Positions 34,736 through 42,932 of a stretch of DNA of 64,000 bases are shown here, piece by piece (the first letter of the stretch is position 1; each line of letters starts with the position of its first letter). Source of the DNA: Sphingomonas sp. UBA978 (GTDB lineage Bacteria; Pseudomonadota; Alphaproteobacteria; Sphingomonadales; Sphingomonadaceae); the NCBI RefSeq assembly GCF_002292295.1, contig NZ_DBBS01000020.1, forward strand, positions 304,806-368,805, given 5' to 3'. Both the position numbers and the translations under genes were made by a program. Below the pieces are notes generated by a model. It was given only the letters and a program-made list of their open reading frames with translations, was not told the origin of the DNA and did no database searches.

Positions 34736-36802
34736 ATGCGCCCCGATATCCTCAATCCGCTGTTCGCCGAAGTCACCGCCCTGAAGGGCGTCGGCCCCGC
34801 GCTCGCCAGGCCGCTCGACCGGCTGGGGCTGGCGCGCGTCGTCGACGTCGCCTTTCACCTCCCGAGCGGCTGGATCGACCGGTTGCCGCGCGAGGAACTC
34901 GACATGGCCGACGCCGGCCGCGTCATCGCGATCACGCTGACCCCGCGCGACTATCGCACCGGCAGCGGGCGCGGGCCGACGCGGGTGCAGGCGACCGACG
35001 CCAAAGGCAATGTCGTGTCGCTCGTCTATTTCGGCGGATCGTCGGGCTGGGTGAAGAAGCTGCTGCCGCTGAACGAACCGCGCCGGGTGTCGGGCAAGCT
35101 CGAAAGCTATGGCGAGACGCTGCAGATCATCCACCCTGACATTGCCGGTGCAGGGGGGGGCGAACCGGACGAACCGTTCCGCGAGCGCGAGGCGATCTAT
35201 CCGCTGTCGGAGGGGCTGACCTCGCGCCGGCTCGGCGGGTTCGCCGCGCAGGCGCTGGAGCGCGCGCCCGACCTGCCCGAGTGGATCGAGCCGGGGCTGA
35301 AGTCGAAGCGCGGCTGGCCCGACTGGCGCGCGGCGTTGCAGCGGATCCACGACGACCCCGCCGACAAGATCGCGCGCGAGCGGCTGGCCTATGACGAGAT
35401 CTTCGCCAACCAGCTGGCGATGACCCTGGTCCGTGCCGACACGCGCAAGCGGCGCGGGCGGGCGCTGGTCGGCGATCGCCGGCTGCGCGACCTGCTGCGG
35501 CTGCCCTATGCGCCGACCGGCGCGCAGTCGCGGTCGGTGGCAGAGATCGAGGGCGACCTCGCGCAGACCGCGCCGATGCTGCGACTTCTGCAGGGCGATG
35601 TCGGTTCGGGCAAGACGCTGGTCGCGGCGATGGCGCTGCTGATCGCGGTGGAGGCAGGCGCGCAGGGGGCGATGCTGGCGCCGACCGAAATCCTTGCGCG
35701 CCAGCATTACGAGACGCTGCGCAAGATGCTGTCCGGCCTGCCGCTCAACATCGCGGTGCTGACCGGGCGCGACAAGGGCAAGGCGCGCGAGGCGACGCTG
35801 ATGGCGCTCGCGGCGGGCGAAATCGACATCCTGGTCGGCACGCATGCGATCTTTCAGGAGGCGGTCGGCTATCGCGATCTCGCGCTGGTCGTGGTCGACG
35901 AGCAGCATCGCTTTGGCGTCGCCGAACGGATGATGCTGCAGGCCAAGGGCAAGGCGCCGCCGCACCTGCTGGCGATGACCGCGACGCCGATCCCGCGCAC
36001 GCTGACGCTGGCGCAGTATGGCGAGATGGACGTCAGCCGGCTCGACGAGATGCCGCCGGGCCGCGAGCCGATCGAGACGCGGGTGGTGTCGGAGGACCGG
36101 CTGGACGAGGTGGTCAATGCGATCGGTCGCCATATGGCCGACGGCGGCCAGGCCTATTGGGTGTGCCCGCTGGTCGAGGAGAGCGAGAAGAGCGATCTCG
36201 CCGCCGCGGAGATGCGCGCCGAATCGTTGCGCGCGCGCTTCGGCGACCGGATCGGCGTCGTCCACGGGCGGATGAAGCCCGCCGAAAAGGACTCCGTGAT
36301 GGAGGCGTTCGCGGGCAACCGGCTGAGCGTGCTGGTCGCGACGACGGTGATCGAGGTCGGCGTCGACGTGCCGAATGCCACGCTGATCGTGATCGAACAT
36401 GCCGACCGCTTCGGCCTCGCCCAGCTCCACCAGCTACGCGGCCGGGTCGGGCGGGGCGGGGGCCTGTCGCGCTGCCTGCTGCTGCGCGGCAATGCGCTGA
36501 GCGAGACGTCGCGCGCGCGCCTGGCGCTGATGCGCGAAACCAACGACGGCTTCCGCATCGCGGAGGAGGATCTGCGGCTGCGCGGCGGCGGCGAACTGCT
36601 GGGAACGCGCCAGTCGGGGGAGGCGACGTTCCGGCTCGCCTTGCCCGAGATGCTCGGCGACCTGTTGCAATGCGCGCAGGACGATGCGCGCTTGCTGATC
36701 GATCGCGACGGCGGGCTGGAGGGGCCGCGCGGGCAGGCGGCGCGGGTGGCGCTGTATCTGTTCGACCGCGATGCCGGCGTGGCGCTGCTGCGATCGGGCT
36801 GA
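34736..36802 (+). CDS. recG: ATP-dependent DNA helicase RecG
   Basis: Branch-migrating helicase that reverses stalled forks and resolves recombination intermediates. An N-terminal wedge/OB domain (KGVGPALARPLDRLG then VDVAFHLPSGWIDR) leads to helicase motifs GDVGSGKTLVAAM, VVVDEQHRFGV and LRGRVGRG. From the chosen ATG the protein has 688 residues, a normal length. The longer open frame upstream begins opposite sdhE and is not used. It is convergent with the PilZ gene, with 25 bases between stops. Confidence 0.96.
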   Translation: MRPDILNPLFAEVTALKGVGPALARPLDRLGLARVVDVAFHLPSGWIDRLPREELDMADAGRVIAITLTPRDYRTGSGRGPTRVQATDAKGNVVSLVYFGGSSGWVKKLLPLNEPRRVSGKLESYGETLQIIHPDIAGAGGGEPDEPFREREAIYPLSEGLTSRRLGGFAAQALERAPDLPEWIEPGLKSKRGWPDWRAALQRIHDDPADKIARERLAYDEIFANQLAMTLVRADTRKRRGRALVGDRRLRDLLRLPYAPTGAQSRSVAEIEGDLAQTAPMLRLLQGDVGSGKTLVAAMALLIAVEAGAQGAMLAPTEILARQHYETLRKMLSGLPLNIAVLTGRDKGKAREATLMALAAGEIDILVGTHAIFQEAVGYRDLALVVVDEQHRFGVAERMMLQAKGKAPPHLLAMTATPIPRTLTLAQYGEMDVSRLDEMPPGREPIETRVVSEDRLDEVVNAIGRHMADGGQAYWVCPLVEESEKSDLAAAEMRAESLRARFGDRIGVVHGRMKPAEKDSVMEAFAGNRLSVLVATTVIEVGVDVPNATLIVIEHADRFGLAQLHQLRGRVGRGGGLSRCLLLRGNALSETSRARLALMRETNDGFRIAEEDLRLRGGGELLGTRQSGEATFRLALPEMLGDLLQCAQDDARLLIDRDGGLEGPRGQAARVALYLFDRDAGVALLRSG

Positions 36803-36827
36803 GCGTTCCTCCGATCGGGCTGACCGA

Positions 36828-37139
36828 TCAGCCGCCCATCGCGGCGAGCACCGCATGGTAGCGATTCGCAGGGATCGGCTTTTCGAGCTGACAGCCGATT
36901 CGGCCGCCGAGCGCCCAGCGCACCGCCGCCTGCATCTCGCCGACCAGCGGCAGCTGGATGCGCAGCCATTCGCCCGCACTGACCGGCACGTCGCTGCGAA
37001 TCATCAGCCCCTGCGGCGACAGGTTGACGATCAGCACCGGCACCGTCCGCCGGTCCGCCAGCGTCACGCGGCTGCGATGATGCACCTCGTCGCGCGGTTC
37101 GGCACGATCATCGACCGAGAACGAAGCTCCTGGGGCCAA
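36828..37139 (-). CDS. PilZ-domain protein (likely c-di-GMP binding)
   Basis: A 103-residue single-domain PilZ protein. The c-di-GMP contact motifs look intact: an arginine-rich switch before the barrel (EPRDEVHHRSRVTL) and NLSPQGLMI, which fits (D/N)xSxxG. The start is TTG (MAPGASF) with AAGGAG 7 bases upstream. It follows tyrS on the same strand after about 70 bases. The process it controls is unknown. Confidence 0.87.
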   Translation of the reverse strand: MAPGASFSVDDRAEPRDEVHHRSRVTLADRRTVPVLIVNLSPQGLMIRSDVPVSAGEWLRIQLPLVGEMQAAVRWALGGRIGCQLEKPIPANRYHAVLAAMGG

Positions 37140-37209
37140 GACGCAACTCCTTATGGTCCCGACGCCGGACCATTTCGGACTTTTTTACGTCCAACCCGTT
37201 TACAGAGAC

Positions 37210-38439
37210 TTACCGGGACGGGTTGAGCAGGCCGTGGTTCTTCTTGCCGGCGGAGATCCGCACCGGCTCGCTCCCGACCGGAATCGCCAGCGCGTCGTCG
37301 TCGACGCGGTCGCCATTCACCTTCGCGCCGCCGCCCGCGACGAGCCGGCGCGCCTCGCCCTTCGACTTGGCAAAACCGAGCGCGATCAGCGCATCGACGA
37401 TGCCGATCGATCCGCCGTCGACGGTGATCGCGGGCAGGGCATCGCCGCTGCCCCCTTCCTCGAAGGTGCGGCGCGCGGTTTCGGCCGCCTGCTCCGCCGC
37501 GTCCTGACCACGGCACATCGCCGTCGCCGCATTGGCGAGCACCTTCTTCGCCTCGTTGATCCCGGCGCCCTCGCGCGCTTCCAGCGCGGCGATCTCGTCC
37601 AGCGGCAGGTCGGTGAACAGCCGCAGGAAGCGGCCGACGTCGCGATCGTCGGTGTTGCGCCAGAACTGCCAGTAGTCGAAGTGCGACAGCTGGTCCTCGT
37701 GCAGCCAGACCGCGCCGGCCATGGTCTTGCCCATCTTGCCGCCGTCCGCAGTGGTGATGAGCGGCGTGGTGACGCCGAACACCTCGGCCCCGTCCATCCG
37801 GCGTGCCAGTTCGATGCCGTTGACGATATTGCCCCATTGATCGCTGCCGCCCATCTGCAACCGGCAGCCGGCGCGGCGCGACAATTCCAGGAAGTCATAG
37901 GCCTGGAGGATCATGTAATTGAATTCGAGGAAGCTGAGCGACTGTTCGCGGTCGAGCCGCAGCTTGACCGAATCGAAGCTGAGCATCCGGTTGACGCTGA
38001 AATGCTGGCCGACGTCGCGCAGGAACGGGATATATTCCAGCGCGTCGAGCCATTCGGCATTGTCGAGCATCACCGCATCGGTGGGGCCGTCACCGAAGAT
38101 CAGGAAGCGTTCGAAGATCCGCTTGATCGACGCGACATTGGCCTTGATGCCCTCTTCGCCGAGCAGCTTGCGCGCCTCGTCCTTGAAGCTCGGGTCGCCG
38201 ATCTTGCCGGTGCCGCCGCCCATCAGCACGATCGGCTTGTGGCCGGTCTGCTGGAGGCGGCGCAGCAGCATGATCTGGACGAGGCTGCCGACGTGCAGCG
38301 ACGGCGCGGTCGGATCGAAGCCGATATAGCCCGGCACGACCTGCTTCGCCGCGAGCGCATCCAGCGCGGTCGCGTCGGTCAGCTGGTGGATATAGCCGCG
38401 CGAGGCGAGCGTGCTGAGCAGGTCGGACTGGTACGTCAT
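37210..38439 (-). CDS. tyrS: Tyrosyl-tRNA synthetase
   Basis: Class I synthetase charging tRNA-Tyr. The HIGH-like motif is LHVGS, the KMSKS-like motif is GGKMGKT, and an S4-type RNA-binding domain lies at the C-terminus (KSKGEARRLVAGGGAKVNG). Length is 409 residues. The start is ATG. It is upstream of the PilZ gene on the same strand and downstream of the NlpD-like gene with about 50 bases between. Confidence 0.97.
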   Translation of the reverse strand: MTYQSDLLSTLASRGYIHQLTDATALDALAAKQVVPGYIGFDPTAPSLHVGSLVQIMLLRRLQQTGHKPIVLMGGGTGKIGDPSFKDEARKLLGEEGIKANVASIKRIFERFLIFGDGPTDAVMLDNAEWLDALEYIPFLRDVGQHFSVNRMLSFDSVKLRLDREQSLSFLEFNYMILQAYDFLELSRRAGCRLQMGGSDQWGNIVNGIELARRMDGAEVFGVTTPLITTADGGKMGKTMAGAVWLHEDQLSHFDYWQFWRNTDDRDVGRFLRLFTDLPLDEIAALEAREGAGINEAKKVLANAATAMCRGQDAAEQAAETARRTFEEGGSGDALPAITVDGGSIGIVDALIALGFAKSKGEARRLVAGGGAKVNGDRVDDDALAIPVGSEPVRISAGKKNHGLLNPSR

Positions 38440-38489
38440 GCGCGCCGGTTAGCAAGCGCAGCGGGCGACGTCACCTGTCGACGCGCGGG

Positions 38490-39614
38490 TCAGCGGCGCG
38501 GCAGCTGCCCGAGCGGATCGACCGGCGTGCGGCCCCTGCGCAGCTCGAAATGCACCTCGGGCCGGTCGGCGAATCCGGAATCGCCCGACAGCGCGACCGT
38601 CTGGCCGCGCTTCACGCTCTGGCCGCGCTGGACGAGCAGCTTGCTGGCGTGGCCGTAGACGCTGGTCCAGCCGTTGCCGTGGCGGACGATGACGAGCCCG
38701 CCCAGCGCCGCGATGCCGTCGCCGGCATAGGCGACCACGCCGTCCGCGGTCGCGTGGATCGGGGTCGCGACCGGCACCGCGATCTTGATCCCGTCGTTGC
38801 GCTCGCCGCTCTTGCCGGGGCCGAAGCGGCGGACGACCTGTCCGTCGGCGGGCCAGACGAAGCCGCCCTGCAACCGCGCCGGCGCCGCGACCACCGCGGT
38901 CGGCGGCAGCACCCGGCGCGGGCTCGTCACCGGTTTGGCGGGCGCCTGGCGCGGTGCGGGCGCCGGTTCGCCGCCGGTCAGGATGTCGTCGATGTCGAGG
39001 CGGAAGGCGGCGGCGCGATCGGCACGGCTCGGTGGCTGCGCCGGATCGCCGGGGATCAGCACCCGCTGTCCGGCGCGCAGCACATAGGGTTCCGCGAGCT
39101 GGTTGGCGCCGACGATCCGCGACCATTCGACGCCATAGGCCCGCGCGATGGCGATGCCCGTCTCGCCCGGACGGACGAGGTGATAGCGGCCGCCGGGGAT
39201 CGCCAGCGTCTGGCCGGTGCGGATGGTGAAGGGCGGCGCCAGTCCGTTGGCGCGCGCGATCGCCTCCGACGCGGCGCCCGTGCGCTCGGCGACGCGGCGC
39301 AGCGAATCGCCCGGGGCGACGGTGTAGGTCTGGCTGGCGACGACCTGCGCGTCCGGGCGCACCGGCCGCGCCTCCCACGCCGGCCGTGCGGTGCGCGGCA
39401 TCGCGACGTCGCCGCGCTCGACCATGTCGCGGCCGGGGATGTCGTCGGCCGGCCGGTTCGGGGACGGCGTCGCGGCCTGAGGCGGATCGCGCCGCGGCGG
39501 CGGGGCCGCGCCGTCATAGGTCGGCGCATAGTCGCCGCCGTCGATGCTCGGGATGCAGCCGGACAGCGTCAGCGTGGCCAGCGCCGTGCAGCCGATGATC
39601 CGCCAGCCTCGCAT
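38490..39614 (-). CDS. NlpD-like LysM/LytM lipoprotein (degenerate M23 domain)
   Basis: A 374-residue predicted lipoprotein (lipobox TLSGC near residue 19). Two LysM peptidoglycan-binding repeats (QTYTVAPGDSLRRV... and YHLVRPGETGIAIA...) precede a C-terminal M23/LytM domain. The active-site pattern is broken: the first HxxxD region reads RNDGIKIAV and the last HxH reads EVHFEL. YGHASKL keeps one histidine. This is the pattern of NlpD/EnvC-type amidase activators rather than active endopeptidases, so a role in daughter-cell separation is likely. It lies 10 bases after serS. In many alphaproteobacteria surE and pcm sit between these two genes; here they do not. Confidence 0.88.
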   Translation of the reverse strand: MRGWRIIGCTALATLTLSGCIPSIDGGDYAPTYDGAAPPPRRDPPQAATPSPNRPADDIPGRDMVERGDVAMPRTARPAWEARPVRPDAQVVASQTYTVAPGDSLRRVAERTGAASEAIARANGLAPPFTIRTGQTLAIPGGRYHLVRPGETGIAIARAYGVEWSRIVGANQLAEPYVLRAGQRVLIPGDPAQPPSRADRAAAFRLDIDDILTGGEPAPAPRQAPAKPVTSPRRVLPPTAVVAAPARLQGGFVWPADGQVVRRFGPGKSGERNDGIKIAVPVATPIHATADGVVAYAGDGIAALGGLVIVRHGNGWTSVYGHASKLLVQRGQSVKRGQTVALSGDSGFADRPEVHFELRRGRTPVDPLGQLPRR

Positions 39615-39624
39615 CCCCGCCCTC

Positions 39625-40905
39625 CTAGCCGCGCGGCGCGAGCCGGGTCAGCCCGCCGAGATAGGGCTGCAGCACCGCCGGCACCGCGACCGATCCGTCC
39701 TCCTGCTGATAGTTTTCCAGCACCGCGACCAGCGTCCGGCCGACCGCCAGACCCGAACCGTTGAGCGTATGGACGAAGCGCGTCGCCTTCTCGCCCTCGG
39801 GCCGATAGCGCGCGTTCATCCGCCGCGCCTGAAAATCGCCGCAGGTCGAGCAGCTCGAAATCTCGCGATACGTGTCCTGCCCGGGCAACCAGACCTCGAG
39901 GTCGTAGGTGCGGCGCGCCGTGAAGCCCATGTCGCCCGCGCACAGGAGCATGCGGCGATACGGCAGCTCGAGCGCGTCGAGGATGCCCTCGGCGCAGGCG
40001 GTCATCCGCTCGTGCTCGGCGTCCGACGCCTCCTCGGGAACGATCGACACCATCTCGACCTTGTCGAACTGGTGCTGGCGGATGTAGCCGCGCGTGTCCC
40101 GGCCCGCCGCACCCGCTTCCGAGCGGAAACAGGGGGTCAGCGCGGCGAAGCGCAGCGGCAGCTCGCCCGCCGGCAGGATCGCCTCGCGCACGATATTGGT
40201 CAGCGACACCTCCGCGGTGGGGATCAGCCAGCGCCCGTCGGTCGTGCGGAACAGGTCCTCGGCGAACTTGGGCAGCTGGCCGGTGCCGAACACCGCCTCG
40301 TCCTTGACGAGCAGCGGCGGTGCCACCTCCTCATAGCCGTGACGCTGCGTCAGCGTATCGAGCATGTACTGGCCGAGCGCGCGTTGCAGCCGGGCGGCGG
40401 GGCCGCGCACCAGCGTGAAGCGCGCGCCGGCGATCGCGACGCCGGTTTCGAAATCGAGGCCGATGCCCGGGCCGATCGCGTCATGCTCCTTCACCGGAAA
40501 GGCGAAGCGCGGCGGCGTGCCGCGCTCGTGGACGACGACATTGCCGCTCTCGTCCTCGCCTTCCGGCACGTCGGCGGCGGGACGGTTGGGGAGGGCGGCA
40601 AGCGCGTCGGCCAGCGCCGCCTCCGCCGCGGCCTCCTCCGCCTCCAGCCGGGGCAGCGCGTCCTTGAGTGCGGCGACCTCGGCCATCAGCGCCTGCGCGC
40701 GCGCCTCGTCCTTCTGCGCCTTGGCCTGGCCGATCTGCTTCGACACGTCGTTGCGGCGGGTCTGCGCGTCCTGCGCGGCGGCGATGGCGGCGCGGCGCGC
40801 ATCGTCGAGCGACAGCAGGCCGGCGGCCGGGGCGGCGACGCCGCGGCGGGCGACGGCGGTGTCGAAGGCGGCGGGATCGTCCCGGATGACGCGGATATCG
40901 TGCAT
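39625..40905 (-). CDS. serS: Seryl-tRNA synthetase
   Basis: Class II synthetase charging tRNA-Ser and tRNA-Sec. A long antiparallel coiled-coil N-terminal arm (residues about 25-100, rich in Ala/Glu/Lys) leads to class II motif 2 (PCFRSEAGAAGRDTRGYIR) and motif 3 near the C-terminus (NGSGLAVGRTLVAVLE). From ATG 40905 the length is 426 residues. The frame is open further upstream through an arginine-rich shadow. It is the first gene of a likely serS-nlpD unit and is divergent from the host-attachment gene. Confidence 0.97.
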   Translation of the reverse strand: MHDIRVIRDDPAAFDTAVARRGVAAPAAGLLSLDDARRAAIAAAQDAQTRRNDVSKQIGQAKAQKDEARAQALMAEVAALKDALPRLEAEEAAAEAALADALAALPNRPAADVPEGEDESGNVVVHERGTPPRFAFPVKEHDAIGPGIGLDFETGVAIAGARFTLVRGPAARLQRALGQYMLDTLTQRHGYEEVAPPLLVKDEAVFGTGQLPKFAEDLFRTTDGRWLIPTAEVSLTNIVREAILPAGELPLRFAALTPCFRSEAGAAGRDTRGYIRQHQFDKVEMVSIVPEEASDAEHERMTACAEGILDALELPYRRMLLCAGDMGFTARRTYDLEVWLPGQDTYREISSCSTCGDFQARRMNARYRPEGEKATRFVHTLNGSGLAVGRTLVAVLENYQQEDGSVAVPAVLQPYLGGLTRLAPRG

Positions 40906-41008
40906 GGTCCCGCGGCTATGGCGGCGTGCCCGGGCTGGCGCAAGCCGGCAACCCTCTCGTGCCCCGCTGCGTTGAGCCCCCGATTGCAACGATCAGGAGT
41001 AAGCGACG

Positions 41009-41464
41009 ATGCAGGTTCCCCATAACGCGTTCGTGCTGGTCGCGGATGGCCGCAAGGCGCTGTTCTTCCGCAACGAGGGCGATGCCGAATATCCCAACCT
41101 GCAGGTCGAACATGCCGAGGAACAGGCGAACCCCGCCGACCGCGACCAGAAGACCGACGCCGCCGGCGCCGCATCCTCGACGCGCGGTGGCGGCCAGTTT
41201 GCATCCGGCGGCGGGTCGATGGGCGAAACCGACTTCCACCAGCAGGAGGAGGATCGCTTCGCCGCCGAGACCGCGGACATGCTGAAGCGCCGCGCGCTCG
41301 CCAACGATTTCGAGGCGCTCATCATCGTCGCGCCGCCCAAGACGCTGGGCGAGCTGCGCAAACATTACCACAAGGAGGTCAGCGACCGCCTGACCGGCGA
41401 ACTCGCCAAGGATCTGACCGGGCATCCCGTGCCGGACATCGAGCGCGCGCTGCGCTCGGCCTGA
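41009..41464 (+). CDS. Host attachment family protein
   Basis: A 151-residue cytoplasmic protein of the eRF1-like fold named after an Agrobacterium plant-attachment protein. The pattern is the opening FVLVADGRKALFFRNEG, a flexible glycine-rich middle, and the C-terminal EALIIVAPPKTLGELRKHYHK. Many Sphingomonadales carry it without any plant association, so 'attachment' should be read as a family name only. AGGAG lies just before the ATG. A strong terminator follows. Confidence 0.9.
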   Translation: MQVPHNAFVLVADGRKALFFRNEGDAEYPNLQVEHAEEQANPADRDQKTDAAGAASSTRGGGQFASGGGSMGETDFHQQEEDRFAAETADMLKRRALANDFEALIIVAPPKTLGELRKHYHKEVSDRLTGELAKDLTGHPVPDIERALRSA

Positions 41465-41481
41465 TCGCGGCGACGCCGACG

Positions 41482-41520
41482 AAAAAGGGCTGCCTCACCC
41501 CCGGGTGCGACAGCCCTTTT
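41482..41520 (+). terminator. Rho-independent terminator after the host-attachment gene
   Basis: AAAAAGGGCTG pairs with CAGCCCTTTT, with an inner stem CACCC/GGGTG. A and T tracts flank both sides, so the convergent Ser-rich gene can use it too. Confidence 0.88.
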
Positions 41521-41534
41521 CATGTTCACCGCTT

Positions 41535-42542
41535 TCAGGCGGCCTGCGGTCTGGCGAGCCGCTTGCGGGCGACCAGTGCGGCGGCCGCGGCGCCGAACAG
41601 CAGCACCATCGGCGGCGCCGGCACCGGTGCGGGCGGGCCGCCCGACGATCCGGTCGAGCCCGTCGAGCCGTGATGCCCGCTCGACGTCCAGCCGCCGTTC
41701 GACGACCAGCCGCCGCTGGTGCTCCAGCCCTTCGAGCTCGATCCGTAAGACGAGCTGCTCGACGAGGTCGAGCTGGAACCCGACGACGATCCGCTGCTGC
41801 TCGACGAGGAGGAGACGTTGCCGCTGGAGGACGAGGACGACGAGGTCGACGACGACACGTTGCCGCTCGACGAGCTCGACACGTTGCCGCTGGACGATGA
41901 CGAGACGTTGCCGCTCGAGGACGACGTGCTGCTGACGTTGCCCGACGACGAGGTGCTGCTGACGTTGCCGCTTGACGTCGAGGAGGTGCTGCTGACGCCG
42001 CCGGTCGAGGTGGACGACCCGCCCGTCGACGTGGACGATCCGCCGGTCGAGGTCGAGGAACCGCCGCTCGACGTCGACGAGGACGACCCGCCCGACGAGG
42101 TCGAGGACGATCCGCCGCTCGAGGTGGACGAAATCACGACGCTGCCGCTCGATCCCGACGATCCACCCCCGAAGAAGCCGCCGCCGAACCCTCCGCCGAA
42201 GCCGCCACCCCAGCCGCCGCTGCCGCCGACGACCACCGGCACCGCGCCGCCGCCACCGCTGACGAAGCCGTCGGCGGCGGGCAGGGGGATCGGAACCGGT
42301 GCGGCCTGGGTGGCGACGGTGACGACCGTCGGATCGCACGTCGTCCGGGTGGTGGTGACGATTCGCCGCTTCACGCCGCGATGCACGGCGGCGACCTGCC
42401 GACGGACGACGACGCGCTTTTTAGCCTGTTTGACATAGGCCGGGCGGTTCGGTCGCTCGGCGACATGGACGGCGCCCCCGCCGATCAGCGCTCCCCCGCA
42501 TGCGCAGGCGCACAGTTTTGCCAATGCCATCCGTACGGACAT
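41535..42542 (-). CDS. Ser/Gly-rich secreted protein with PEP-CTERM-like C-terminus
   Basis: A 335-residue protein. The N-terminus (MALAKLCACACGGALIGGG) is a likely signal peptide, followed by a basic stretch and a glycine-rich linker. The centre, about 170 residues, is almost only Ser, Gly, Thr and Asn in short repeats such as SSTSSGG and SSSSGNV. The C-terminus has a Pro-rich segment (PAPVPAPPM), a hydrophobic helix (VLLFGAAAAALVA) and a basic end (RKRLARP). That tripartite tail is what exosortase/PEP-CTERM sorting signals look like, although the usual PEP triplet is replaced by PAP. It could be a glycosylated extracellular matrix protein. No exosortase gene is in the window. ATG 42542 has a weak ribosome site. 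Confidence 0.8.
   Translation of the reverse strand: MSVRMALAKLCACACGGALIGGGAVHVAERPNRPAYVKQAKKRVVVRRQVAAVHRGVKRRIVTTTRTTCDPTVVTVATQAAPVPIPLPAADGFVSGGGGAVPVVVGGSGGWGGGFGGGFGGGFFGGGSSGSSGSVVISSTSSGGSSSTSSGGSSSSTSSGGSSTSTGGSSTSTGGSSTSTGGVSSTSSTSSGNVSSTSSSGNVSSTSSSSGNVSSSSSGNVSSSSSGNVSSSTSSSSSSSGNVSSSSSSSGSSSGSSSTSSSSSSYGSSSKGWSTSGGWSSNGGWTSSGHHGSTGSTGSSGGPPAPVPAPPMVLLFGAAAAALVARKRLARPQAA
41640..42170. repeat. Imperfect short tandem repeats encoding Ser/Gly-rich segments
   Basis: The DNA repeats CGACGAGGTCGACG-like units for roughly 500 bases, with the unit drifting between 12, 15 and 21 bases. Reading on the minus strand gives SSTSSGG/SSSSGNV repeats. Slippage could change the length between strains. 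The opposite strand is also open for long stretches (41818-42438) because the repeat lacks stop codons; that is a by-product. Confidence 0.7.
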
Positions 42543-42932
42543 AACGTCACTTTCTCTTTGCCGGCGTCGCCGCCCGGATATGCCGGGTTTAGCGGAGCCT
42601 CGCTGCCTTACGACCAAGTGCAAAACAAACGATGAAGCGCAACAGCGTTAATCATCTTCTGCGTTGATTCGTCCGCTTTTCTTCATGTGGCGGTGGGGTG
42701 ATTGACGTTAACGTGCCAGAGTGGAACACAAGCCATGGCTATGGTTAACGACCGCGGCAACCCGGGGTTTTGGTGCCGGTGGGACATAAATGACGCTAAT
42801 CGCAACAAAAGGTCGCATCTTTGTTCGATTCGGCAACTCTCATCGCTTGTGGTTCTTTTCGCGCACGATTATAGGCGCCTTCACCATTTGGGGGCGGCCC
42901 CGAGGTCATCATGGGGCCGGAGGGAGAGTGGT
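42543..42932. other. 390-base intergenic region with AT-rich leader of dksA
   Basis: This is the longest stretch without a supported gene. Its AT content is clearly above that of its neighbours. It holds an ATGGTTAA (42741-42748; TTAACCAT on the minus strand), a GC-rich potential hairpin around 42754-42780 (CGGCAACC...GGTGCCG with a bulge), and the dksA promoter candidate at 42847-42875. A structured leader or small RNA could sit here, but the sequence alone does not show it. Confidence 0.5.
42847..42875 (+). promoter_or_regulatory. Candidate promoter for dksA
   Basis: TTGTGG (42847-42852) and TATAGG (42870-42875) with exactly 17 bases between, ending about 58 bases before the dksA ATG. It matches the sigma-70 pattern at several positions but not perfectly. 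Confidence 0.45.

Noticed and set aside
37150..37190. ATGGTCC-N7-GGACCAT followed by TTTTTT as a terminator
   Set aside because: The T-tract is on the plus strand, but both flanking genes (tyrS and PilZ) run on the minus strand, and recG has already ended 350 bases away, beyond the convergent PilZ gene.
41640..42170. Tandem repeat as a possible CRISPR array
   Set aside because: The units drift in length, have no unique spacers, and stay in one reading frame that encodes Ser/Gly repeats.
41818..42438. Acidic plus-strand frame rich in Asp/Leu/Pro
   Set aside because: It is the reverse reading of the Ser/Gly repeat gene. The minus-strand product has a signal peptide, a sorting-type tail and a start, while this one has none of these.
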